Source of the DNA: Sulfurimonadaceae bacterium | GTDB taxonomy: Bacteria; Campylobacterota; Campylobacteria; Campylobacterales; Sulfurimonadaceae | Length of the DNA stretch: 11,761 bases | Assembly: GCA_026193155.1 (NCBI GenBank) | Contig: JAPHSI010000195.1 | Span: 1 to 11,761 of the forward strand | Reading direction: 5' to 3' | In this document: one piece after another, positions 1 through 6,455 of the stretch | How the letters are laid out: every line of letters starts with the position of its first letter | Position numbering within the stretch: the first letter of the stretch is position 1 | Notes under the pieces: generated by a model | What the model was told of the DNA's origin: nothing | Database searches by the model: none | What the model saw: only the letters and a program-made list of their open reading frames with translations | Made by a program: the position numbers and the translations under genes

Positions 1-495
1 TATATCACTGTTAGAACCTACAAAATATATAGCGGCATCCGATATTGAACTTCCATTTTGAGATAATATCTTAATTAAATTATCAATAGCAGTGACATTT
101 GTTTCTGGTGTATCTATTGGTGAATTTAAAGCTACCGAATTATTTATATCAGCAATACCGCTCCAAAAAGGTTGTGTATTTCCACGCCATCCGTCTATAT
201 CTTTTTGTACCCATTCCAAAACTCTATACTGTTCATTTGGATCAATACTTTGAATACCGTCGTATGTTCCATTTGTTTTTCTACCTATTACTGAATCGTT
301 TATTCGGTATGATAAACGTTTAGCTATAAATTCGACAGCTGTGGCACTTTGGTCTTGAAGTTTATTATTTATTTTTGTATATAAAAAATTTTTATAAGCC
401 CCTGCCATCAGATCTACACCAAATTTACTAAGTACACCGATAATGACTATTACAAAAATAAGTTCAAGCATTGAAAAAGCTGGTTTTTTTATCAT
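1..495 (-). CDS. prepilin-type (pseudopilin) protein, 3' end beyond window
   Basis: This reading frame is open for 165 codons from an ATG at 495 to the left window edge, so the C-terminus is missing. The N-terminus MIKKPA|FSMLELIFVIVIIG is a class III (type IV prepilin) signal: a short basic leader, predicted peptidase cut after Ala6, Phe at +1, Glu at +5, then a hydrophobic helix of about 20 residues. Family knowledge says such proteins are cleaved by a PilD-type peptidase and join a type IV pilus or type II secretion pseudopilus at the inner membrane. The rest is a soluble periplasmic head with D/E-X-N-X-S/T sequons at N118 and N133. Its ATG overlaps the stop of the upstream pseudopilin gene as ATGA (492-495), which implies coupled translation. 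The size and fold of the head cannot be judged from the fragment; a PilW/GspJ-like minor pseudopilin is a guess. Confidence 0.85.
   Translation of the reverse strand, partial: MIKKPAFSMLELIFVIVIIGVLSKFGVDLMAGAYKNFLYTKINNKLQDQSATAVEFIAKRLSYRINDSVIGRKTNGTYDGIQSIDPNEQYRVLEWVQKDIDGWRGNTQPFWSGIADINNSVALNSPIDTPETNVTAIDNLIKILSQNGSSISDAAIYFVGSNSDI
440..480. repeat. prepilin N-terminus repeat, copy 1 (pairs with 1069-1109)
   Basis: These 41 bases match 1069-1109 at 38 positions by direct comparison. They encode the processed N-terminus and hydrophobic helix of the left-edge pseudopilin. Similarity stops abruptly outside this tract. Confidence 0.8.
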
Positions 496-1136
496 TGATG
501 TAACCTTTTATAGTAGTCTACTTCTCCTATATTAAAGCTATAAGATTTCAATTGAGTAAGTGTATCGCCATCACTATTAAAGACTGTGACTGTAATCTCT
601 TTTGCTTCATTCAGGTTTACTCTTCCTCCAAAATCGCTTTTACTTACTGCTACACTGTATTTGTATGTGTCCTTATAGGCATCTGCAGATGAAGATGTGG
701 CTGTAAAAAGGGCTTGGTTTGTAAGAATATTATCATCAATATCATCTATAGTACTTTCTCCTGAATCACCGTTTCCAAGGGAGGATGTAGTAATATTTGA
801 ATCTAAACATCTTCTATGATAGGGTTGGTTTATATGACCAGGTCTTAATCTTGTAGTTGCGTCACAATCACCTATGTTATCTATAACATTTGCTAAACCT
901 GTAGCGTTAATATCTACAACTTCATTTATAGAATTTTCATCCCATCTATAAGATAAAACTTGATTCATCTCGGCTGCTGCGGCAAATATGGCTTCTTGAA
1001 CAAGGCTATTCTCAACTCCTTTACCAATAGCATTTGTCATAATGGGTAAAGAAGCTACCGATATACCTATAATGACTATTGCAAAAATAAGTTCAATCAT
1101 AGAAAAAGCAAAACGTTTTGTATAGGTATCTACCAC
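492..1136 (-). CDS. prepilin-type N-terminal domain protein (pseudopilin)
   Basis: This 214-residue protein starts at GTG (1136), chosen because a perfect AGGAGG lies 5 bases upstream and no in-frame ATG precedes the pilin motif. The leader MVDTYTKRFA|FSMIELIFAIVIIG fits prepilin peptidase cleavage after Ala10, with Phe+1 and Glu+5, followed by one hydrophobic helix. The head domain (about residues 40-214) has two cysteines, C91 and C110, that could close a disulfide loop, and D/E-X-N-X-S/T sequons at N77 and N114. The C-terminal stretch FNIGEVDYYKR resembles endings I recall from other Campylobacterota pseudopilins. The gene overlaps the end of the giant surface-protein gene by 7 bases and the next pseudopilin by 4, so the three form one operon. 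The likely role is a minor pseudopilin of a type IV pilus or type II secretion-like system; the exact subtype (PilV/GspI-like) is inference. Confidence 0.88.
   Translation of the reverse strand: MVDTYTKRFAFSMIELIFAIVIIGISVASLPIMTNAIGKGVENSLVQEAIFAAAAEMNQVLSYRWDENSINEVVDINATGLANVIDNIGDCDATTRLRPGHINQPYHRRCLDSNITTSSLGNGDSGESTIDDIDDNILTNQALFTATSSSADAYKDTYKYSVAVSKSDFGGRVNLNEAKEITVTVFNSDGDTLTQLKSYSFNIGEVDYYKRLHQ
1069..1109. repeat. prepilin N-terminus repeat, copy 2 (pairs with 440-480)
   Basis: This is the second copy of the 41-base tract, 38/41 identical to 440-480, in the same position of the neighbouring pseudopilin gene. It points to tandem duplication or gene conversion limited to the export/assembly segment. 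Confidence 0.8.
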
Positions 1137-4100
1137 ATAATCCTCCTATTTGTTTTGCTTGCGCCACTATTTTTAGATGTAGAGCTTGCATCATCTACTC
1201 CACCCCAAGAACTGCTACTGTTTGTAAACTCTACTTCAAACTCATTGCTGATAGCTGCATTATTAAAGCGATTATAAATTAACCATGATGATGGAGTATT
1301 CTGCATTGTGGTTTTATAATTGTATCCACTAGATTCATCATATGTAAGTGCTGCTTGGGTAGGGTTTGCAAATGTAGGAGGATTAGTAGAAGCTGTAACT
1401 TTTGAATTTAGCCTTTGAGAGACATTTCCAACTATACCGTCGTTTATAGTATGTTTAGTATTTACAAACCATCTTGGATCATTTGTAGAATTTGAATCAG
1501 TACCGTTTGGAAGTAGACTTTTGTTACAACCGTTTCCAAAACAATAAGATTCAAAGTAGATAAATGCATTTCCTTGCGGACCTGTAAAGGATTGTCTAGG
1601 GGCATTAGTACGCCCATATAGATGTGAAATATTTTGATCGATTGAAAAAACACCTTCGGTCTCTTTATTACTAATTAAATCTGCATAAAATCTACAATTA
1701 GAAGCTGTTGTACAACTACTATTATAGTCAGTATAAGATACTTTTATCGGGTTTACGGCAGTATCTGACCTTCTATCAAAATTTAAGTGTAGTTTTGTGC
1801 TCAGAGAAGCGTTTTGATCATTTATAAAATTAGCTGCAGGTAATGTAAAAAAGTTATTTGTAGTATTTATAGTACCGTTTAAATCGCTTGATATATCATT
1901 ATCATTATGATACCTGTATCTATAAGTCGGATTTGAAGTAACAGATACGTTATTGTCCAGGTAAATATCAATATCTTGAGCGTAGCATCCTGAAGTAAAG
2001 TTCGTAAGCACGGTATTATCATATCCACTTGCTTTTATATCTCCGTTTAGATGCAATGCCATGTTTTCACTTACATTTAAATCTGACATATATATAAAAC
2101 TACTTGTAGTTAAAGTGCTTAAATTTATTCCTGTGGTGGCAGTTATACCACTCATATCAAATTTATACGGGTGAAATCTTAATAAATAATCTCTATACTT
2201 AAGTGTTGAACCCGATGAATTATGTTCTGAACTTATATTACATCCATTCATCCCAGCAGAACCTTCTGCTATTGTATTTGATGAATCGGCAACACAATCA
2301 AGAGTATTTGCACCTTGCAGATATAGGTCGTTGTTATGATGAGTTCTAAAAACAGGGTTACTATCAACTGCTGTCCAGGTTGTGTCTATTACAGACAAGT
2401 TATAATTTCCGACATTTGGCACAGAAGTGTTAAATATAGCATAACCATTTAATATATACATATCTACTGTTTTATCTGTCTCATCATTACATGTAACAGG
2501 TGTCGTCTCCATCCAAGAGTATTTAATACTATCATCTACAGTACTGAAATTTTTTGTGTAACCATTTGAAGCTGTGTTGTCTTTATGGTTGGTTGCAGTA
2601 ACTTCAAGTATATAATTATAAGCTCCTGCTAGATTTACAATGTTTCCAGAAGGTGTTTCTACACCGGATATATCATCTTCTATTCTTAAATTTGAAGCTG
2701 GATTTGTTTGATTTTGGTCGTTTAGTTTTAGCATAATTGCTTCGGGTCGAATTGAAAAGTTATCACGGGAACATACAAACCTGCTATTAAAACCAAATAT
2801 ACACTGTTTACATGCTTTAAAATCATCAATCGTCATACCGTTATTCCCTGTACCTGCACCATTACTTCCACATACTTGAGTTACAATCTTCCCCGCATCA
2901 AACTGTGCATTACAATCCATACCACCATAATTTGGAAAGTTTGTAAGTTTTAAGAGCCCTGAAGGTAATACTTCTGTTTCTAGTATATCGCCGGCTTCAT
3001 TCACAACATCATAGGATATTCTAAAGGCTACATTTTGTTTTGCCGTTCCATAGTATGAAGCAGTATCACCTGAGACAAAACTCATTTGACTTGAGCCGTT
3101 AAATGTTAAATATATAGGGGATGATATGTTGCTGTCAATTTGAGTACAAGCTGCATCTGTTAGATTAAAACCATCAATATCAATCATTTCAACTGAGACA
3201 GTCGTATTTATATCTTGCAAGTTATCTATAGTATCAGAGAAGTCATCATCTACAGATATTATAGAAAAGCCTCCTTCCCTATTTGTTACCTGTGTCGGTA
3301 GGTTATATTTCCCTATTGTATTATATGTATCCGTATGAACAATGTTAAAACGACCTCTAGCAGGTGTATAGTTGTTACTTGATGTTGAACATGGCGGAAG
3401 TTGAGAGTTGACTGTTAATGTGTATGGTATTATCTCTCCTGAATCAAGAACCAAATTGTAAGATACTTCCATATTTAAAGGATCGTTTATAGATGGATTT
3501 TGAGGGTTTAGTTTGTAATACAAGTAAAAATAGTCACTATTATATTGAGTCCCTATAGGTATGTCTTTTATATAACTATCGCTTACCGTAGTCCCCCATA
3601 GAGAATCTGTTTTTTCAACAGGATGCAATTCTCCATTTAAAGCTCTTTTTGTTGTATCTCTCTCATAAGTTAATTGTGCAGTATTAATATTTTTAACAGT
3701 AACAGACATATCTGTAGCATATAAATCAGAATCTACTAGGTTTTTTAGATAAAAAATTAATTCTATTGGTGTATTGGTTAGTATACTCTCTCCATATATT
3801 CTAGGACCTATGGATGCATTGAAATCTGCCGTAATATCTGTACCGTTTTGTGTATATTTATAGTCGTAGCAAAATGATGGGACATAAAGTTGAGTTTGAA
3901 GAGCATACATCCCGGGCATATATCCATCGCCATCAGTTTCAAATGTTATTGCTGTACTTGTTTGTTCGTGCTCAATTATATCGCTTACATCAAAAGTATC
4001 TATATCAATACCTAGGCTGTTTTGAGAGTAATCAGGTAAACCTGTTGTAACATAAGTTCCATTATTAGTAATTGAAGCATTCATAATATCGTTTGATGGA

Positions 4101-5032
4101 TTATTCGGATTGTTATATAAGGTATGTTTTGTACCACCTTTATCCGTAATAGAGCCGCTATCACCTTCAGCAGTTTTGTCGCCTTCACCTGCGAATACTG
4201 CTAATGTTGATACCATATCGCCGTCTTTTGGTGTATAAAAACCACTTAAAGTTGAAGATACGTTATTTCCGACACCTGTATTTGAACTATCACATCCATT
4301 ATCATTAGCGTAATTTTCTGCGGAACTTATATCATCACTTCCGGCAAAAGATGTATAACCATGAAAAACAGTTATATTATTAAATTCTTCATCAAAGTCT
4401 TTGTAAACAACTACCATAGACCATGCACCATAACTACCACCATTAGGTTTCCCGATTTGTGTAGCTATATCTCCAACCCAGTAATATCCACCGCCATGTT
4501 GATTAACATAGTCAGTTATATCAAGATAACTTTGATAATACATTCTAGAACTGTTAAAGTGTACCCAGTTCATTTCTCCGGATGTTGAACTTTGATATGA
4601 GTCATTTTCATGTTTATATTTTATGTTATGACCTAATTCTTTTTGTGCATCTGTCCAGTTGACCATATAACCTTGCCAATATAAACCGGCGTATAAAACT
4701 TCTTTTCCGTTTGGTACATCTAAATAAGCAGCAGATGAGTTAAAAATAGTAGCAGAACTATCAGTAGTCCCATCTATTGCATTGTCATCATAGTCATTGT
4801 TAATCATATTTATATCATTGTTTCTTGGTGTATCTGCATCTTGACATACACCGTCGTTATTATTATCAGCACATAAAACGGTATTTCCTATAAGCAAGAG
4901 TTTTGAGTACTCTTTTTCATTATATATCTGTGTAAATTCTTTAGGATTTGCACAAGTAAAGTTTGTAGCACAGAGAGTAGCAGATGATATATAAAGAAAA
5001 ATTAATAAAATACGAAGTTTTAAGATAATCAA
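1130..5032 (-). CDS. giant exported surface protein, putative adhesin partnered with pseudopilins
   Basis: This is a 1300-residue protein that I cannot assign to a named gene. It starts at TTG (5032), supported by AGGAGG 5 bases upstream and by the signal peptide that begins there: K5 and R7, then hydrophobic residues 8-20, probable signal peptidase I cut near A18-A22. C21 lacks a proper lipobox. Residues 56-67 match a DxNxDGxxxxxD calcium loop. Residues about 110-390 resemble a domain of large secreted bacterial proteins (motifs VLYAGLYWQG, GAWSMVVVY, NITVFHGY). Residues about 740-880 hold a C741-xx-C744...C754 cluster, then a FSIRPE motif and an Ig-like beta stretch, loosely recalling MshQ of MSHA pili. 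The protein ends in NRRIMW. It has 21 cysteines, consistent with disulfides in the periplasm or outside the cell, and 12 D/E-X-N-X-S/T sequons, eight of them within residues 938-1181. No transmembrane anchor or autotransporter barrel is evident, so export probably depends on partners such as the downstream pseudopilins. The adhesin/tip-protein role is inference. Confidence 0.85.
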   Translation of the reverse strand: MIILKLRILLIFLYISSATLCATNFTCANPKEFTQIYNEKEYSKLLLIGNTVLCADNNNDGVCQDADTPRNNDINMINNDYDDNAIDGTTDSSATIFNSSAAYLDVPNGKEVLYAGLYWQGYMVNWTDAQKELGHNIKYKHENDSYQSSTSGEMNWVHFNSSRMYYQSYLDITDYVNQHGGGYYWVGDIATQIGKPNGGSYGAWSMVVVYKDFDEEFNNITVFHGYTSFAGSDDISSAENYANDNGCDSSNTGVGNNVSSTLSGFYTPKDGDMVSTLAVFAGEGDKTAEGDSGSITDKGGTKHTLYNNPNNPSNDIMNASITNNGTYVTTGLPDYSQNSLGIDIDTFDVSDIIEHEQTSTAITFETDGDGYMPGMYALQTQLYVPSFCYDYKYTQNGTDITADFNASIGPRIYGESILTNTPIELIFYLKNLVDSDLYATDMSVTVKNINTAQLTYERDTTKRALNGELHPVEKTDSLWGTTVSDSYIKDIPIGTQYNSDYFYLYYKLNPQNPSINDPLNMEVSYNLVLDSGEIIPYTLTVNSQLPPCSTSSNNYTPARGRFNIVHTDTYNTIGKYNLPTQVTNREGGFSIISVDDDFSDTIDNLQDINTTVSVEMIDIDGFNLTDAACTQIDSNISSPIYLTFNGSSQMSFVSGDTASYYGTAKQNVAFRISYDVVNEAGDILETEVLPSGLLKLTNFPNYGGMDCNAQFDAGKIVTQVCGSNGAGTGNNGMTIDDFKACKQCIFGFNSRFVCSRDNFSIRPEAIMLKLNDQNQTNPASNLRIEDDISGVETPSGNIVNLAGAYNYILEVTATNHKDNTASNGYTKNFSTVDDSIKYSWMETTPVTCNDETDKTVDMYILNGYAIFNTSVPNVGNYNLSVIDTTWTAVDSNPVFRTHHNNDLYLQGANTLDCVADSSNTIAEGSAGMNGCNISSEHNSSGSTLKYRDYLLRFHPYKFDMSGITATTGINLSTLTTSSFIYMSDLNVSENMALHLNGDIKASGYDNTVLTNFTSGCYAQDIDIYLDNNVSVTSNPTYRYRYHNDNDISSDLNGTINTTNNFFTLPAANFINDQNASLSTKLHLNFDRRSDTAVNPIKVSYTDYNSSCTTASNCRFYADLISNKETEGVFSIDQNISHLYGRTNAPRQSFTGPQGNAFIYFESYCFGNGCNKSLLPNGTDSNSTNDPRWFVNTKHTINDGIVGNVSQRLNSKVTASTNPPTFANPTQAALTYDESSGYNYKTTMQNTPSSWLIYNRFNNAAISNEFEVEFTNSSSSWGGVDDASSTSKNSGASKTNRRIMW
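1142..1147 (-). promoter_or_regulatory. ribosome binding site AGGAGG that sets the GTG start at 1136
   Basis: A full AGGAGG lies 5 bases before the GTG of the first pseudopilin. The same six bases are the two Arg codons (AGG AGG) of the NRRIMW end of the giant surface protein, so the site sits inside the upstream coding region. Confidence 0.75.
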
Positions 5033-5037
5033 AACAA

Positions 5038-5043
5038 CCTCCT
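5038..5043 (-). promoter_or_regulatory. ribosome binding site AGGAGG that sets the TTG start at 5032
   Basis: AGGAGG is followed by 5 bases and then TTG, in frame with the signal peptide. The first in-frame Met codon is at residue 76, after the signal peptide, so it would give an unexported protein. This site therefore decides for the rare TTG start. Confidence 0.7.
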
Positions 5044-5094
5044 AAGAGTTGATTTTAGTGCACACAAGAACAGGGCTCAGTTAAAAAGTAATAA

Positions 5095-5130
5095 TTGTTA
5101 TGTTATAAGCATATCATTATCGAGCAAATT
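5095..5130 (-). promoter_or_regulatory. possible promoter of the surface-protein operon
   Basis: The 5033-5186 gap separates the operon from fliW on the same strand and is the natural place for its promoter. On the minus strand, TGCTTATAAC has a TATAAC hexamer at 5102-5107 that could serve as a -10 box, giving a leader of about 60 bases. No good -35 box is seen, which is common in Campylobacterota sigma-70 promoters. This is weak evidence in a very A/T-rich stretch. Confidence 0.25.
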
Positions 5131-5186
5131 GACTTAGTTTTCGCTTAATTGTTTAGGTTAAAATCTGTTTGTAATGGTTATAAAAT

Positions 5187-5216
5187 GATATCTATTTTTG
5201 TAAAAAACTAGATATC
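5187..5216 (-). terminator. hairpin at the end of fliW, probable terminator
   Basis: GATATCTA (5187-5194) pairs with TAGATATC (5209-5216). The stem continues with five T:A pairs (5195-5199 with 5203-5207) past one bulged base at 5208, leaving a 3-base loop. The fliW stop codon lies in the stem. On the minus strand the hairpin is followed by ATTTTA, a poor U tract, and on the plus strand by TTTT. It probably separates fliW from the surface operon; efficiency is uncertain. Confidence 0.45.
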
Positions 5217-5572
5217 TTTTCGGCTATACCGTATTTTGAGTCGTCTGAAAGAATTATTTGAGCAGCTTTTTTATTGTCTGTATTGAAGATTATCGGTCCT
5301 ATGAAATTTACTACAGAATCTTCTATGGGATTTTGGATTAATACTATGTTGAGTGTTAAAATATTTGATTGTTCATCTACCTCTAATGTTTCTTGAACAC
5401 TTGTTGGTACTTCAAAGTCATAATCACGAAGAACAAAAGGGTCTATTAGAGTAAAAGATAAATATTTATCTTCTACGGCTTGCATTTTCATAAATATATC
5501 ATCAACTTTTTCTAAAGTAACCTCTTTTACATTTTCAAAACCTAAAAGTGGCAGAGCTAATTCAAATTTCAT
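5192..5572 (-). CDS. fliW: flagellar assembly factor FliW
   Basis: This 126-residue cytoplasmic protein has the length and sequence pattern of FliW: an N-terminal LPLLGFE segment, the central LIDPFVLRDYDFEV motif and a C-terminal beta region (GPIIFNTDNKKAAQIIL). From family knowledge, FliW binds flagellin and also binds the RNA-binding regulator CsrA. It thereby couples flagellin translation to the supply of flagellin during filament assembly. No csrA is next to it here. The ATG is preceded by GAGG 8 bases upstream. The gene diverges from bamD across 134 bases and ends in a hairpin, so it is probably transcribed alone. The window therefore comes from a flagellated, motile bacterium (inference). 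Confidence 0.92.
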   Translation of the reverse strand: MKFELALPLLGFENVKEVTLEKVDDIFMKMQAVEDKYLSFTLIDPFVLRDYDFEVPTSVQETLEVDEQSNILTLNIVLIQNPIEDSVVNFIGPIIFNTDNKKAAQIILSDDSKYGIAEKISSFLQK

Positions 5573-5607
5573 ATATTAAACCTCATATTTTTACGATTAA
5601 TTTTATA

Positions 5608-5616
5608 ATTGTATCA
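5608..5616 (-). promoter_or_regulatory. possible fliW promoter, extended -10
   Basis: On the minus strand this reads TGATACAAT, an extended -10 form (TGn + TACAAT). It would start RNA near 5601, about 29 bases before the fliW ATG. No clear -35 hexamer is present and the region is A/T rich. Confidence 0.35.
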
Positions 5617-5662
5617 CTAAAAGCATAAATTGTACCTAGTTTAATATGTGTTATATATCTTT

Positions 5663-5672
5663 TAGATAAAAT
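5663..5672 (+). promoter_or_regulatory. possible promoter of the bamD-lon operon
   Basis: TAGATAAAAT is a plausible sigma-70 -10 region for Campylobacterota, about 35 bases before the bamD ATG. The upstream bases are A/T rich without a clear -35 box, as is usual in this phylum. It is the best candidate in the divergent fliW/bamD gap. Confidence 0.4.
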
Positions 5673-5706
5673 ATCGACCTATTTAAATATAGGAATATAA
5701 CATATT

Positions 5707-6444
5707 ATGAATAACAAGTTAAAAATTTTATCTGTTTTTTTGGCATCAATGTTTTTACTAGGCGGATGTTCAAAAGAGTTAGAAGAATACAACAAACCGG
5801 CAATATACTGGTATACAAAAATTATTGAGTCAGTCGCTAGTTCAAACTATGAAAAAGCAGATGATTATTATGCCTCGTTACAGGGAGAACATATTGGTTC
5901 ACCGCTTTTGGTAGAGGCAACTATGATTCTTGCTATAGTACATATGCAAAATGAAGAATATCTTTTAAGTGAGCATTTTTTAAATGAATATATAAAACGT
6001 TATGCAAATGCAAATGAAAAAGAAACGGCACAGTTTATGAAAATAAAAGCTAAGTATATGGCACTACCGCATCCAAGACGTGATCAGGCCCTTATTAAAG
6101 ATGCTATTATAGAAGGGATAAAGTTTAAAAATACTTATCCAAATTCTATGTATACTCATGTTGTTGATACAATTTTAACTAGGCTTTATATGGGTGAAGC
6201 ATCTTTAAATGAATCGATTGCTGATTTATATGATAGAGTTGATAAACATAATAGTGCAAAGTATTATAGAGAGTTAAAGCCTCAACCATGGATAAAATGG
6301 GATGAGATTGAACGTGCGCAGACTCCTTGGTATAGGTCATGGTTTGAAGGTGACGGTAGTGAAAGTTGGTATGGATTTTTAATTCCGGATACTAAAAGTG
6401 TAGTATCTCGTAATTCAAACGTAGAAGATAGCGAAGAAAAATAA
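5707..6444 (+). CDS. bamD: outer membrane protein assembly lipoprotein BamD (YfiO/ComL family)
   Basis: This 245-residue protein is the same length as E. coli BamD. It has a lipoprotein signal peptide (K4 and K6, hydrophobic 7-18, lipobox LGGC with acylated Cys21). The mature part is alpha-helical with TPR-like repeats (for example around residues 44-60, 68-100 and 125-160), as in the YfiO family. BamD is a periplasmic lipoprotein of the BAM complex that inserts beta-barrel proteins into the outer membrane. The C-terminal third is tryptophan-rich (W195, W198, W208, W212, W221), with a polar acidic tail. A short AGGA lies 12 bases before the ATG. lon follows after 11 bases with its own ribosome site, so the two are co-transcribed. 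I recall the same fliW/lipoprotein/lon neighbourhood in Campylobacter jejuni, which supports the assignment. Confidence 0.85.
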   Translation: MNNKLKILSVFLASMFLLGGCSKELEEYNKPAIYWYTKIIESVASSNYEKADDYYASLQGEHIGSPLLVEATMILAIVHMQNEEYLLSEHFLNEYIKRYANANEKETAQFMKIKAKYMALPHPRRDQALIKDAIIEGIKFKNTYPNSMYTHVVDTILTRLYMGEASLNESIADLYDRVDKHNSAKYYRELKPQPWIKWDEIERAQTPWYRSWFEGDGSESWYGFLIPDTKSVVSRNSNVEDSEEK

Positions 6445-6455
6445 GGATTTAAAAT

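Noticed and set aside
99..323. Open frame on the plus strand inside the left-edge pseudopilin
   Set aside because: It is antisense to a frame with a clear prepilin signal, has no ribosome site and looks like A/T-driven nonsense.
5012..5032. Lipoprotein reading of the giant protein's N-terminus (Cys21)
   Set aside because: The residue before Cys is Leu, which does not fit a lipobox; a signal peptidase I cut near A18-A22 fits better.
5096..5112. Partly palindromic ATGTTATAAGCAT as an operator
   Set aside because: The symmetry is imperfect and short in a very A/T-rich stretch; no repeat of it elsewhere in the window supports a regulator site.
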